A stretch of 45,521 nt of DNA from an uncultured Anaerolineales bacterium (GTDB lineage Bacteria; Chloroflexota; Anaerolineae; Aggregatilineales; Aggregatilineaceae), in NCBI GenBank assembly GCA_937135955.1, contig CAKZOB010000035.1:1-45521 (forward strand). Direction: 5' to 3'. Below the pieces are notes generated by a model, which was given only the letters and a program-made list of their open reading frames with translations, made no database searches and had not been told where the DNA came from. Of the stretch, positions 24,152 to 33,103 are shown in pieces (position 1 is the first letter of the stretch; each line of letters opens with the position of its first letter). Made by a program: the position numbers and the translations under genes.

Positions 24152-26506
24152 TCAATCCGTTGAAGAGAAGGAAACAATCGGTTCGGGCACATAATCGAGT
24201 GCCAGGGTGCTTCCGGCGGTGACCGTTGCACGCCCGCCGGGGTAGATGACTGGCACAGAGCCACCCTCAACCTCGAAGGTGACCGCCTGCGGCGTGACCT
24301 GCACGCCAACGCAGTGCCCGTGCCACCACAGCGTCAGGCGCACGGCGCGCCAGCCGGCGGGCAAACGCGGCCAGTCCAGCAGATGCACGCCGTCGTCGCC
24401 CAGATCGAGCTGACAGAAGCCATGTACCACGCTGAGCCATGCGCCGCCCATGGCTGCGGTGTGCACGCCCAGGTTCCAGTGCGGGCCGGTACCCAGCAAA
24501 TCGAGCATCGCCGTGCGCAGGAAGTAGCGATAGGCCCAGTCCACCATGCCCACATTGGCGGCAACCAGCGCATAGGCCAGCGGGCTGAGGCTGGAATCGT
24601 GCGCGGTGCGCGGCTCGTAGTAGAGCCAGTTGGCGCGCTGCACCTCAGCAGAATAGCGATCGCGCAGCAGGTAGAGCAACAGCACCACATCGGCCTGTTT
24701 GATCGCCTGCGTACTCTGATATGGTCCCAGCAGACCGCCAGGATATTGATCGGGATGCGCCAGACGGGAACGCACCACGTCGGGCGGCGCGTCTTCCAGG
24801 GCGAAGTAGCCGTCGAACTGTGGGATCAGGCCGGTGTGCGGGTCGGGCGCGGGGACGTAGAACCGCTCCGCCACGTCGCGCCACCGCGCGATTTCTGCGT
24901 CGTCCAGGCTCAGACGGGCGCGTACTTCGGTCAGCGTTTCTGGCGAGCGGCGAGCTGCTCGTTCCAGCAAGGCCAGAGCAGCGTACAGGCTGAACTGCGC
25001 CATAGCGTTGGTGTAGGCGTTGTTATCTACGCGCTCGTGATATTCGTCCGGCCCCAGCACGGTGCGCAGCTCGTAGCGATCCAGGGCCGCGTTGTAGGTC
25101 GCCCGCGAGACGAAGAAACGCGCCACTTCGCAGGCGATTTCCAGCCCGCCGTCGGCCAGGAGGCTGTCGTCGCCGCTGGCCTGCAGGTATTGCCATAGCG
25201 CATAGACCACGTCCGCCGAGATGTGAATCTGCTCGTCGGCGAAGTAACTGCGGATCTTCTGGCCGGTGCGCGGGTCGTCGAAGACGTAGAGCGCGCAGGT
25301 CTCGTCGCCGGTCTCCTGGCTTTGCCAGGCGTAGTATGCGCCGCTGAAGCCCAGTCCCTGCGCCTTGCGCCGCGCGCCGTCCAGCGTGTGGTAGCGGTAG
25401 CGCAACAGGCGGCGCGCCAGCGCCGGTTGGGTGGCCGTGAAGAAGGGTGCGACGTAAATGTCGCAGTCCCAGAAAATCGATCCCCAGTAGTCCTGCCCTT
25501 GCAGGCCGCGCGCGGAAATGCTCACGCGATCCGAGTGCGGGCTGTTCGCCAGCAGGTGAAACAGGCAGAAGCGCAGCGCCGTCTGCGCCTGCAGGTCGCC
25601 CTCGATGATCACGTCGGACGAGTCCCACAACTCGGCCCAGCGGGCGGCGTGACTGGCGCGCAGCACATCGTAGCCGAGCGCCTCCGCCAGATAGAGGTCG
25701 GCGCGGCAATGGCTGAGCAGGTCGCCAGGTGTGAAGCGGCTGTCGTAGACGGAGGCGAACTTGACCAGCGTGACCATCTGCGCGGTGGGCAGATCGAAGG
25801 TGAGAGTACCTTCGGCGCGGGTCTCGTCCGCCCGCCATGACCAGCGCGCCCGCTGCGCCGCGCCCGTCAGACGATGGCGGGCCATCACCGTCACCTGATG
25901 GCGCTGTTCGATGGTGGTCAGCGTCACCATCAGGTCGCCGCCGACTGTTTGCGCGGCGGTTGCGGCGCTGTGCGTGGGGGCAAAGCGGTTGGTCACCCGC
26001 GCGTCTATGGCCGAGACGATGGTAATCCGGCTGGGGCGACTCGCCACCAACCGCCAGCGGATAGCTGCCAGATGGGGGCGGGCCATGCTCACCAGGCGCT
26101 CGCTGTGCCATTCCAAAGTGCCGCCGTTTGGCAGTGTCCAGCGCGCCGACTGCCGCAGCAAACCCCGGCGCAGATCAAGTTCGCGCACATAGTCCTGGCA
26201 GGAGGCGTCGCCCACTGCCAACGCCTGACCGTCTGCCTCCAGCAGGATCGGCGTCCAGGCGGGGATGTTGATCATCTCGCGCTGCAGGATGTTGCCGGTG
26301 GGCGAATCGTAGAGGCCGTTGATGTGATGCCCCACCACGCCTAGCCAGTCGAGGGGGGCGCTTTCAGGCGCGCCGCGCGATCCCATGTAACCGTTGGCCA
26401 GGGCGAAGACTGTCGCTTTGCGCACTTCGGCCTCGCGCTGAAAGGGGGCGCGGTCGCGGATCAGCCAGCCATCAATGAATTCGTAGGTATCGTATGCGCT
26501 TTCCAC
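24152..26506 (-). CDS. GH65 disaccharide phosphorylase
   Basis: A 784-residue cytoplasmic enzyme of the maltose/trehalose/kojibiose phosphorylase family. It cleaves an alpha-glucosyl disaccharide with phosphate to give glucose-1-phosphate and a sugar. GTG 26506 is the only fitting start. The N-terminal beta-sandwich begins FQREAEVRKATVFALANGYMGSRGA. The catalytic acid is Glu488 in VLGPDEYHERVDNNAYTN, one position from Glu487 of L. brevis maltose phosphorylase. The (alpha/alpha)6 barrel includes FWDCDIYVAPFF and KQADVVLLLYLLRDRY, and the C-terminus is the usual small beta-domain. The linkage specificity is not readable. Its promoter carries the island operator. Confidence 0.9.
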   Translation of the reverse strand: MESAYDTYEFIDGWLIRDRAPFQREAEVRKATVFALANGYMGSRGAPESAPLDWLGVVGHHINGLYDSPTGNILQREMINIPAWTPILLEADGQALAVGDASCQDYVRELDLRRGLLRQSARWTLPNGGTLEWHSERLVSMARPHLAAIRWRLVASRPSRITIVSAIDARVTNRFAPTHSAATAAQTVGGDLMVTLTTIEQRHQVTVMARHRLTGAAQRARWSWRADETRAEGTLTFDLPTAQMVTLVKFASVYDSRFTPGDLLSHCRADLYLAEALGYDVLRASHAARWAELWDSSDVIIEGDLQAQTALRFCLFHLLANSPHSDRVSISARGLQGQDYWGSIFWDCDIYVAPFFTATQPALARRLLRYRYHTLDGARRKAQGLGFSGAYYAWQSQETGDETCALYVFDDPRTGQKIRSYFADEQIHISADVVYALWQYLQASGDDSLLADGGLEIACEVARFFVSRATYNAALDRYELRTVLGPDEYHERVDNNAYTNAMAQFSLYAALALLERAARRSPETLTEVRARLSLDDAEIARWRDVAERFYVPAPDPHTGLIPQFDGYFALEDAPPDVVRSRLAHPDQYPGGLLGPYQSTQAIKQADVVLLLYLLRDRYSAEVQRANWLYYEPRTAHDSSLSPLAYALVAANVGMVDWAYRYFLRTAMLDLLGTGPHWNLGVHTAAMGGAWLSVVHGFCQLDLGDDGVHLLDWPRLPAGWRAVRLTLWWHGHCVGVQVTPQAVTFEVEGGSVPVIYPGGRATVTAGSTLALDYVPEPIVSFSSTD

Positions 26507-26534
26507 AGGGATTCCCAGGCGAGCTTCATGACTT

Positions 26535-26578
26535 GTATAGACGTATTGTGCGGAATGGGCGGTGATTTGTCAAGACAA
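26535..26578 (-). promoter_or_regulatory. Promoter and operator of the GH65 operon
   Basis: On the minus strand TTGACA (26573-26568), 17 bases and CACAAT (26550-26545) form the promoter, and GTCTATAC (26542-26535) follows two bases later. The -35 lies in TTGTC-AA-GACAA (26567-26578), the same arrangement as at the GH38 promoter (616-629). Two binding boxes would cover both the -35 and the start point. Confidence 0.62.
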
Positions 26579-26594
26579 CAGAAGTGGGGATAGC

Positions 26595-26701
26595 GTGCAT
26601 TTCACGAAAGTTCACGGTCGACTCCCAAAAGTGCACCCCAAAGCACGGTTTCAGAAATCCGCCTCAGTTCGCTTGTACTCGTGAACTCAACTGAAATGCA
26701 C
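26595..26701. repeat. Long inverted repeat of about 107 bases (MITE-like or control hairpin)
   Basis: The left arm GTGCATTTCA, five unmatched bases and GTTCACG (26595-26616) mirrors CGTGAAC, five unmatched bases and TGAAATGCAC (26680-26701). All 17 arm positions pair, around a 63-base centre. No target-site duplication is evident at its edges. It may be a small non-autonomous mobile element or an mRNA structure. It lies between the kinase gene end and the GH65 promoter. Confidence 0.5.
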
Positions 26702-26734
26702 CCGTGGAGATAGGCCATCTCTGGGGCAGTTCGC

Positions 26735-26783
26735 CGCAGAGGGCAACATAGCGTCTCGCTGGCTTTTCTGTGCGCCCTCTGCG
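26735..26783. repeat. Inverted repeat; GCGCCCTCTGCGTCTCCGCGG-type dispersed sequence
   Basis: CGCAGAGGGC (26735-26744) is mirrored by GCCCTCTGCG (26774-26783). The right part and its flank resemble a short sequence (CTGCGCCCTCTGCGTCTCTGCGG) that recurs between genes in many unrelated bacteria. It could act as a terminator after the kinase gene on the minus strand, although no T run follows. Confidence 0.4.
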
Positions 26784-26792
26784 TCTCCGCGG

Positions 26793-28352
26793 TCAGGTTG
26801 GTTGTTGGGAAGTCCAGGCCAGGCGCTGCCGATGTTGCTGCCAGACCTCGCGCAGGGCCGCCCGCAACTCGCCATACGTGGCATAGACGGCTTCGTAGGC
26901 ATCCCTGGTGGCCGGATCGCTTTCGTACACGCGCGGGGCGGCCTGTCCGCCGGTCAATGCTTCTGGCAGAGACGCATACCAGCCGATGCCCACCGCGGCG
27001 AGCATGGCCGCTCCCCTGGCCCCGAACTCATTGCCCGCGGGCACGATCACCCGCCTGCCGGTCACGTCGGCGATCATCTGGCAGAAGAAATGGCTGCGCG
27101 ACGCCCCGCCCGAAAGCCGTATCTCGTCTATGCGGGCGGGGATGACCTCGTAGCCGTCGCGGATGGAGAAGGCCAGCCCTTCATAGACGGCGCGCAGCAG
27201 GTCGGCGCGGGTGTGCTCGGCAGTCAGGCCGAAGAATTCGGCGCGGGCGGCTGGCTCGACGATGGGCGCGATGATGCCGTTTGCGCTCAGGTAGGGCAGG
27301 TAGATCACGCCGCGCGCTCCCGGCGGACTCTGGCGGGCCAGCGCTTCGACGGCGGCGAATAACTCGGCGGTGTTGCTGGCGCGCGCCTTCTCCGGCTGCG
27401 CGAACTGCTCGATGGCCCAGTCCAGGCTGGTGGTGCCGGAGACGTTGATCGTCGCCCGCAGCCAGCGATCGCCCGGTTCGCAGAACAGCACGCCTACCTC
27501 GCGCGGCTCGAAGACGGGTTGCGCAGTGACCAAGCAGTTGAGGAAGTTGGTGCCCAGCAGCGAACAGGCCACGCCCGGCGTATGGGCACCGACGCCTAAT
27601 GCCGAAGCGGGCACATCCCCCGCCCCCACGACAACGGGCGTGCCAGGGCGCAGACCAGTTTCTTCGGCGGCGGTAGCGTGCACCGTGCCCGCGATGGCCT
27701 CCGACGGCCTGACTGGCGGGAACAGATGTCGGTAGGCGCTGACGCCAAGCCATTCGAACATGGCGTCGCTGTAAGTGCGGGCGCGGGCGTCGCCCGGCAT
27801 GACCGAGGCTTCGGTGGGGTCAACCTGGATGGTGCCGGTGAGCCGGTAGCACAGCCAGTCTTTGCAGCACAGCACGTGCGCCGCGCGCTCCAGGCTGACC
27901 GGTTCGTTCTCGGCCAGCCAACGCAAGACGGGCAGTGTGCAACCCTGCTGCATCACGCTGCCGGACGTGTCGAAGATGCGCGACATGAAGTCGGGGCGTT
28001 CGATGCTGAGCCTGTCAATCAACGGTTGGGTGCGCCCGTCGCACCACAAGATGGCGTTGCGTACCGGCTGACCCTCCGCATCAATCAGCCAGGCTCCCAC
28101 CATGTTGCCGGTCAGACCGACGGCGGCGACCTGCTCCGGCGCGACGTTTGCCTGCGCCAGCACGCCCCGGATGGCCGAGCACGTCATAGACCAGATTTCG
28201 CGCATGTCGGCTTCGGCCCAGGTCGGTTGGGGAGTTAGTACGGCGGTGCGTTGGGCGACGGTCAGCAACTCGCGGCCCTGCGGATCGATCAGCGCCGCTT
28301 TGACGACCGATGTGCCTGCATCAATGCCGAGCAGATATTCCTGCGATCTCAT
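26793..28352 (-). CDS. FGGY-family carbohydrate kinase (xylulokinase-like)
   Basis: A 519-residue ATP-dependent sugar kinase. ATG 28352 has AAAGG six bases upstream. The N-terminal ATP/sugar domain opens YLLGIDAGTSVVKAALID. AAVGLTGNMVGAWLID and NAILWCDGRT follow. The second domain has VVVGAGDVPASALGVG and the FGGY signature region RLSGGASRSHFFCQMIADVTGRRV. The family phosphorylates xylulose, ribulose, erythritol, glycerol and others; sequence alone suggests a pentulose or related polyol. It is the last gene of the six-gene operon that starts with the UTRA regulator and presumably acts on the sugar imported by its transporter. Confidence 0.9.
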   Translation of the reverse strand: MRSQEYLLGIDAGTSVVKAALIDPQGRELLTVAQRTAVLTPQPTWAEADMREIWSMTCSAIRGVLAQANVAPEQVAAVGLTGNMVGAWLIDAEGQPVRNAILWCDGRTQPLIDRLSIERPDFMSRIFDTSGSVMQQGCTLPVLRWLAENEPVSLERAAHVLCCKDWLCYRLTGTIQVDPTEASVMPGDARARTYSDAMFEWLGVSAYRHLFPPVRPSEAIAGTVHATAAEETGLRPGTPVVVGAGDVPASALGVGAHTPGVACSLLGTNFLNCLVTAQPVFEPREVGVLFCEPGDRWLRATINVSGTTSLDWAIEQFAQPEKARASNTAELFAAVEALARQSPPGARGVIYLPYLSANGIIAPIVEPAARAEFFGLTAEHTRADLLRAVYEGLAFSIRDGYEVIPARIDEIRLSGGASRSHFFCQMIADVTGRRVIVPAGNEFGARGAAMLAAVGIGWYASLPEALTGGQAAPRVYESDPATRDAYEAVYATYGELRAALREVWQQHRQRLAWTSQQPT

Positions 28353-28367
28353 AGCAAGCCTTTGTCT

Positions 28368-29195
28368 TCAGCGTACTGCGCCTGCCGTCAGCCCTTCGAC
28401 GAAGTTGCGCCCCACCAGCCCGAAGAGCACCAGCACCGGCAGCGCGGTGGCGGTGGCTCCCGCCAGCAACAGGCCCCAGTCCACCTGATATTGTCCGATG
28501 ATGCCCGCCAGCCCGACCGGCACGGTGCGGTTGGCCTCGCTGACGATGAGAATCGAGCTGAAGAGATATTCTGTCCAGGAGGTGATGAAGGCGAAGATGG
28601 CGATGGCGGCCACGCCTGGCGCGGCCAGCGGCAACAGAATGCGCACGATGATCCCCAGGCGGGTAGCGCCATCCAGCGCGGCGGCTTCTTCGAGTTCCTG
28701 GGGAATGGTGCGGAAGAAGGCCTGCAACATCCACACGGCGAAGGGCGCGGCCAGGGTCACGTCTACAATCACCAGCGCTGTCAGCCGATCCACCAGCCCC
28801 AGGCGGCTCATCATGTCGTACATGGGCACGAGCAGCAACACGCCGGGAAAGGCATAGGTGATCAGGATGATGCGGAAGAGCATCTGCCGCCCTGGGAAGC
28901 GCAGGCGATATAGCCCATAGGCGGCCAGCGTCGCCAGCACCACCGTGATGATCATGGTGCCTATGGCCACGATCAGGCTGTTGCGCAGATAGGTGGGGAA
29001 GGGCGAATGGTACAGCAGCTTATCGTAGTGTTCGAAGGTGAACGACTGCGGAAAGAGCGTCGGTCTGCGGGCGATGATCTCCTGCGGCTCTTTGACCGAA
29101 GACGTGAAAATCCAGTAGAAGGGAGCCAGGATGACTACCATCAAGGCCAGCACCGACAGCGCCAGGGGTAGGTTGCGACGCACTCTGTACAGCAT
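28368..29195 (-). CDS. MalG-type sugar ABC permease
   Basis: A 275-residue permease of normal length. ATG 29195 is preferred over an in-frame GTG at 29201 because GAGAGG lies five bases before it. The ATG begins two bases after the MalF stop codon, so the pair is coupled. Six membrane segments; EAA loop EEAAALDGATRLGIIVRILLP; C-terminal GRNFVEGLTAGAVR is typical. It works with MalF (29198-30142) and the binding protein (30205-31503). Confidence 0.93.
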   Translation of the reverse strand: MLYRVRRNLPLALSVLALMVVILAPFYWIFTSSVKEPQEIIARRPTLFPQSFTFEHYDKLLYHSPFPTYLRNSLIVAIGTMIITVVLATLAAYGLYRLRFPGRQMLFRIILITYAFPGVLLLVPMYDMMSRLGLVDRLTALVIVDVTLAAPFAVWMLQAFFRTIPQELEEAAALDGATRLGIIVRILLPLAAPGVAAIAIFAFITSWTEYLFSSILIVSEANRTVPVGLAGIIGQYQVDWGLLLAGATATALPVLVLFGLVGRNFVEGLTAGAVR

Positions 29196-29197
29196 GG

Positions 29198-30142
29198 TCA
29201 CCTCTCGTCACTGTCCGATGCCGGCGACATGAAGCGAATGAACAGCGCCGCAAAGATCAGCAGGATGATACCGGTCAGCACCGACATGGCTGCCGCCTGG
29301 CTGAGCCGGTACTTCTTGAATGCCGTGTCGTAGATCAGCACGGGCAGGGTGGTAGTGGCCCTGGACGGCCCGCCGCCGGTCAGCAGCCAGATGACATCGA
29401 ACACATTGAACGACAGCAGCGTGCCGATCAGGCCCATGACGAACAGCACCGGTTGCAGGCTAGGCAGGGTGATGAAGCGAAACTTCTGCAACACATTCGC
29501 CCCGTCCACCGAGGCGGCTTCGTATAGCTCGGCGGGGATGCGTTGTAGCGCGGCCAGCAAGATCACGGCGTTGAAGGGGAACCAGCGCCAGGAGTTGATC
29601 AGGATGACCGAGATAAAAGCAGTGTTGCCGGTGGAAAAGAACCCCACCGGTTGGTCAATGATGCCCAGCGATTGCAGCGAATAGTTGACAATGCCGCCCG
29701 ACGCGCTCAGCAGCCAGCGCCAGATGATCACCACCACCACGGTGGGCACCACCCAGGAGAGGATGATCCAGATGCGGGCGATGCGGTTGCCCACGAACTG
29801 CTGTTTGAGGATCAACGCGGCGGCGAAGGCCAGCACGGTTTGCACCACAGCATTGCCCACCACCCAGATGGCGCTGTTCTGCAGCGCCGCGCGGAAGTAG
29901 GGCGAGGTCAGGGCGCGCTGATAGTTGTCCAGCCCTACATATTCGCCAGGCGTGCCGATGAATTTGATATTCAGCACGCTGAGTTGAATGGACTTCAGCA
30001 AGGGGTAGAGGATGGTAGCGGCCAGCCACAGCACGAGCGGCAGGACAAAAGCATAGCCCATGAGGGTGTTGGTGGAAAGCCACTCGGAGCGGAAGCTCGC
30101 CCAGGCTCGCGCGCGCGCGGTGCTCGGTGTCGTGTTGCGCAT
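29198..30142 (-). CDS. MalF-type sugar ABC permease
   Basis: A 314-residue permease. ATG 30142 (MRNTTPST) is chosen because it has GGAAAGAG upstream; a longer frame to 30178 would run into the transcription hairpin at 30166-30187. Six membrane segments start with LMGYAFVLPLVLWLAATILYPLL. The EAA loop reads EAASVDGANVLQKFRFITLPSL. The spacing to the binding-protein gene is 62 bases and contains the hairpin. The stop codon nearly touches the MalG start. Confidence 0.92.
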   Translation of the reverse strand: MRNTTPSTARARAWASFRSEWLSTNTLMGYAFVLPLVLWLAATILYPLLKSIQLSVLNIKFIGTPGEYVGLDNYQRALTSPYFRAALQNSAIWVVGNAVVQTVLAFAAALILKQQFVGNRIARIWIILSWVVPTVVVVIIWRWLLSASGGIVNYSLQSLGIIDQPVGFFSTGNTAFISVILINSWRWFPFNAVILLAALQRIPAELYEAASVDGANVLQKFRFITLPSLQPVLFVMGLIGTLLSFNVFDVIWLLTGGGPSRATTTLPVLIYDTAFKKYRLSQAAAMSVLTGIILLIFAALFIRFMSPASDSDER

Positions 30143-30165
30143 ACTCTTTCCAGCCAGGTTAAAAG

Positions 30166-30187
30166 GGGGGAGCGTCACCGCTCCCCC
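30166..30187 (-). terminator. Hairpin with T run between binding-protein and permease genes
   Basis: GGGGGAGCG and CGCTCCCCC form a nine-base perfect stem around a four-base loop. On the minus strand the stem is followed by C and TTTT. This is a rho-independent terminator placed after the binding-protein gene, and probably lets only part of the transcripts continue into the permease and kinase genes. Confidence 0.75.
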
Positions 30188-30204
30188 GCAAGTACGAGAG
30201 TTGC

Positions 30205-31503
30205 TCAGTCTTCCAGGGCTTCTTCCATCAACTTCTGGCCTTCGGCCACAGCATCTTCGGGCGACATGCCGTCAATGACGACCATCTGCAGGGTCTGGGC
30301 CAGGATGTTCTGGGCGGAGATGGCCGCGATGCTGGGGAAGGTATTGCCGCCGGTGAAGCCGAACAGACGCCCGCCGGTCGAGTTCTGCACCATGATCTCG
30401 ACCTGCTCCTTGTACTTGACTACCAGCGGGTCGTTCCAGAAGCTCTCGGCTACCGCGCCATCCTCGGTCACAGGCAGGAAGAGGCCCGGCTCCATGTTCA
30501 GGAAGCGCCCGTAGTTCTCCGGCTCCAGGATGAAGCGGATGAACTTCTTGGCGGCTTCCAGCTTGGCCGGATCGTCGGTGAGGATCATCACCGCGTTGAC
30601 GTAAGCGATGGTGCCGGGATTCTCCACGCCTTCTTTGTAAGGGATAGGCGCGACGCCCAGGTCTGCCGGGTCGCCTTCGGCCTGCGTGTCGTAGGTGGTG
30701 ATCACCGTGAATTGCAGGATAGACGCGCAGGTGCGGTTGGCAAAGCAGGCTTCGGCCTCACCCCAGGCCCAGTTGGGGCTATCGGGCGGGGAGAACTTGT
30801 AGAGCTTGCTGTACATGTCGTAGGCTTCGACCGTCGCCGGGTTGTTGAAGCGCAGCGACCCATCGGGATTGTAGATTTCGTCCGCGCCCGCGTTGATCAT
30901 CAGATCGTAGACGGTCTGATCGGTGTAGAGATTCTTGTTGGCGGGCAGGCCGATGCCGTACTGTTCGCCCGTAGTCAGCTTCTCGGTGACAGCCAGCCAC
31001 TCGTCCCAGGTGGTGGGCACTTCTACGCCCGCGGCCTCGAAGACGCTCTTGCGATACCACAGCGAGTGGGCCATGTTGTAGAGCGGCACGGCCCAGGTGT
31101 GGCCATCATAGGTGTACTGCGCGACGGCTGCCGGATAGAACTTGTGCGCGGCATCCAGTTCGGCCACGAAGTCCTCGACGGGCTGCACCTTGCCCAGGTC
31201 CTTGAGGATGGGCGTGAAGTCCGGAATGGCGAAGAGCAGTTCGGGCGCGTTGCCAGCGGCGACCGCAGCGGGCGCTTTGGTGTAGATTTCGCCCCAGTTC
31301 TGCGGCTCTTGCTTGACTTCGATATCGGGGTTGGCGGCGTTGAATTCGTCAATCAACTCCTGCACGCGCTGCACACGATGAGGGGGCTGTTCCATGTGCC
31401 ACAGGGTAATCTGTACCTTTTCCTGGGCCGTCGCGGGGACCTGGGGTAGGACCATCACCGCGACGACCAGCACGATGATCAGGGTAGAAAGCGTGCGTTT
31501 CAT
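30205..31503 (-). CDS. Exported sugar-binding protein of an ABC importer
   Basis: A 432-residue family-1 solute-binding protein. ATG 31503 follows AAGGAG by eight bases. The signal peptide spans about residues 1-26 (MKRTLST, hydrophobic core, PATA|Q), with no lipobox Cys. The mature part opens VQITLWHMEQPPHRVQRVQELIDEFNAANPDIEV, then APAAVAAGNAPELLFAIPD and AAGVEVPTTWDEWLAVTEKL, all usual for the family. Two Cys in EACFANRTCAS may form a disulphide. It feeds the MalF/MalG pair downstream. The FGGY kinase in the operon suggests the ligand yields a pentose or polyol. Confidence 0.92.
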   Translation of the reverse strand: MKRTLSTLIIVLVVAVMVLPQVPATAQEKVQITLWHMEQPPHRVQRVQELIDEFNAANPDIEVKQEPQNWGEIYTKAPAAVAAGNAPELLFAIPDFTPILKDLGKVQPVEDFVAELDAAHKFYPAAVAQYTYDGHTWAVPLYNMAHSLWYRKSVFEAAGVEVPTTWDEWLAVTEKLTTGEQYGIGLPANKNLYTDQTVYDLMINAGADEIYNPDGSLRFNNPATVEAYDMYSKLYKFSPPDSPNWAWGEAEACFANRTCASILQFTVITTYDTQAEGDPADLGVAPIPYKEGVENPGTIAYVNAVMILTDDPAKLEAAKKFIRFILEPENYGRFLNMEPGLFLPVTEDGAVAESFWNDPLVVKYKEQVEIMVQNSTGGRLFGFTGGNTFPSIAAISAQNILAQTLQMVVIDGMSPEDAVAEGQKLMEEALED

Positions 31504-31555
31504 CTCCAAATCTCCTTGTTCTGAAAAACTCGGTCACGACGATCTGTTCGGTCAA

Positions 31556-31573
31556 CCGGATGGGACTATCCGG
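31556..31573. other. Small hairpin between SIS and binding-protein genes
   Basis: CCGGAT-GGGACT-ATCCGG is a perfect six-base stem in the 93-base gap. No T run follows, so it is more likely an mRNA processing or stability element than a terminator. Confidence 0.3.
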
Positions 31574-31596
31574 GAAAACCCTGTATTACGCGCCGC

Positions 31597-32343
31597 TCAA
31601 AAGTGCGGGTTGCGCGTGCGGTATTGCTCGATCAGGCGAGCGTTGTGTTCGGCAGCGCCAGGCATGTTGGCGCTGATGAACACCGGCGGCGTGATGCCCC
31701 TGGCCTGGAGCAGGCAGGCGGCTTCGGCCAACGCAGCGTTGAGCAGGAAGGCACCGGCGATGGTCGAGAGCGGCCCTACGCGCATTTCCTCTCCGTCCAG
31801 CGGCACCAGGGCGTCGCCGGCGATGCCGTGATTGTCGAGCACGATGTCGGCGATGTCGGCCAGTTTGACGCCCGCTGGCCCAGGAGCAATGCGCGCCGCG
31901 TATTCTTTGGACACCACAGCGATCACCGTCATGCCGATGCGTTTGGCTTCCTGCGCGGTCTCGACTGGCACGGTGTTGACGCCGCTGTTGGAGAAGATCA
32001 CCAGCACATCGCGGGCAGTGGGCTGATAACGCGCCAGCACCGCCGGCCCAACCCCGCTGGTACGCTCCAGCCGCGAACTGAGCACCGCGCTTTCGTGGAG
32101 CATCAGCCCGGAGCTGAGCACCGGGCAGACTGCCGCGAATCCACCAGCGCGGAAATGCCCTTCTTCCGCCAGCATGTGCGAATGCCCTGTGCCGAACAGG
32201 AAGATCATCCCGCCATTGGCGATGGCGTCGGCGATGGCGGTTGCTGCGCGTTCAATGGCGTCGGCTTCGCAGTCGCGGATGGCTGTCAGCCGGTCGAGGA
32301 CAGCCTGCATATATGCCTGAGCACCCTGCTTGTGTTCCCTCAT
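31597..32343 (-). CDS. SIS-domain phosphosugar-binding protein (UPF0309-like)
   Basis: A 248-residue soluble protein. ATG 32343 has AGGGA in the end of the regulator gene, ten bases after its stop codon. The SIS fold shows in MIFLFGTGHSHMLAEEGHFRAGG (residues ~46-68) and VLVIFSNSGVNTVPVETAQEAKRIG (~114-138), the usual phosphosugar loops. It resembles the UPF0309/SIS_2 group, which is annotated as sugar isomerase but has little experimental support. It may isomerise or sense the phosphosugar made by the kinase in the same operon. Confidence 0.82.
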   Translation of the reverse strand: MREHKQGAQAYMQAVLDRLTAIRDCEADAIERAATAIADAIANGGMIFLFGTGHSHMLAEEGHFRAGGFAAVCPVLSSGLMLHESAVLSSRLERTSGVGPAVLARYQPTARDVLVIFSNSGVNTVPVETAQEAKRIGMTVIAVVSKEYAARIAPGPAGVKLADIADIVLDNHGIAGDALVPLDGEEMRVGPLSTIAGAFLLNAALAEAACLLQARGITPPVFISANMPGAAEHNARLIEQYRTRNPHF

Positions 32344-32353
32344 GGTGTGATCC

Positions 32354-33091
32354 CTACTTTGAATAGCGCAAAACGGTGCGTAGCTGATAACGGTCGCACC
32401 GGTAGACCGAAACCACATATTCCACTGGCTGATCGTGATCGGTGTAGGTGACGCGCGTCAGGCTCAGCACGGGCGTGTTCGCGTCGAGATTGAGCGCTTT
32501 GCGCTCCTCGCGGCTGGGCATCCGCGCGCTGATGAGCTGATCCGCCCAGATCAGGTTGTGCCCGTACTCCTCGCGCAGAACGCGATAGAGCGACTCGCGT
32601 GAGAAATCATGGCGATCCAGGATGCCAGGGCACAACCGGTGATTGACATGGCAAATTTCCCAGGCGATCGGCTCGTCGTCGGCCAGGCGCACGCGGCTGA
32701 GCAGGACGATTTCGGCACCAGGGGAGATTTTGAGCGGCCCGGCCACTTCCGGGGGGGCGGGCCTAAGCGCCGCGACGATGACCCGGCTGGTGGGCGTCAT
32801 GCCGCGCTGCTGGATGTCTTCGGTGAAGCTGGTGAGAAAGCGCAATTCCTGGTCAATACGTGGCTTTTTGACAAACGTCCCTTTGCCCACCCGCGCCGAC
32901 ACGAACCCGTCGCTGGCCAATAGTTGCAGCGCCTGGCGCGCTGTCATGCGGCTGACCTGAAAGGTGCGCGATAGTTCGCGTTCCGAGGGCAGGCGCGCGC
33001 CCAACGGGTAGACGCCACTCTCGATCTGCTGGCGCAAGTGCTCTTTGATCTGCACGTAGAGCGGGACAGTTGAGTCAGGATTCAAAGTCAT
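32354..33091 (-). CDS. GntR-family regulator with UTRA sensor (HutC/NagR type)
   Basis: A 245-residue transcription factor. ATG 33091. Residues ~8-75 are the GntR winged helix (VPLYVQIKEHLRQQI; LPSERELSRTFQVSRMTARQAL; GFVSARVGKGTFV). Residues ~85-240 are the UTRA ligand domain (LTSFTEDIQQRGMTPTSRV; YRVLREEYGHNLIWADQ; PVLSLTRVTY). Related NagR/DasR proteins bind phosphosugars and recognise GTCTAGAC-centred sites. It is first in its operon and has an operator over its own leader, so autoregulation is likely. It competes with the AraR-like protein as reader of the island motif. Confidence 0.9.
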   Translation of the reverse strand: MTLNPDSTVPLYVQIKEHLRQQIESGVYPLGARLPSERELSRTFQVSRMTARQALQLLASDGFVSARVGKGTFVKKPRIDQELRFLTSFTEDIQQRGMTPTSRVIVAALRPAPPEVAGPLKISPGAEIVLLSRVRLADDEPIAWEICHVNHRLCPGILDRHDFSRESLYRVLREEYGHNLIWADQLISARMPSREERKALNLDANTPVLSLTRVTYTDHDQPVEYVVSVYRCDRYQLRTVLRYSK

Positions 33092-33103
33092 ATTGTCTCA
33101 CTG

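Noticed and set aside
24314-25198. Plus-strand open frame inside the GH65 gene
   Set aside because: It overlaps a clear GH65 domain and has no recognisable protein features.
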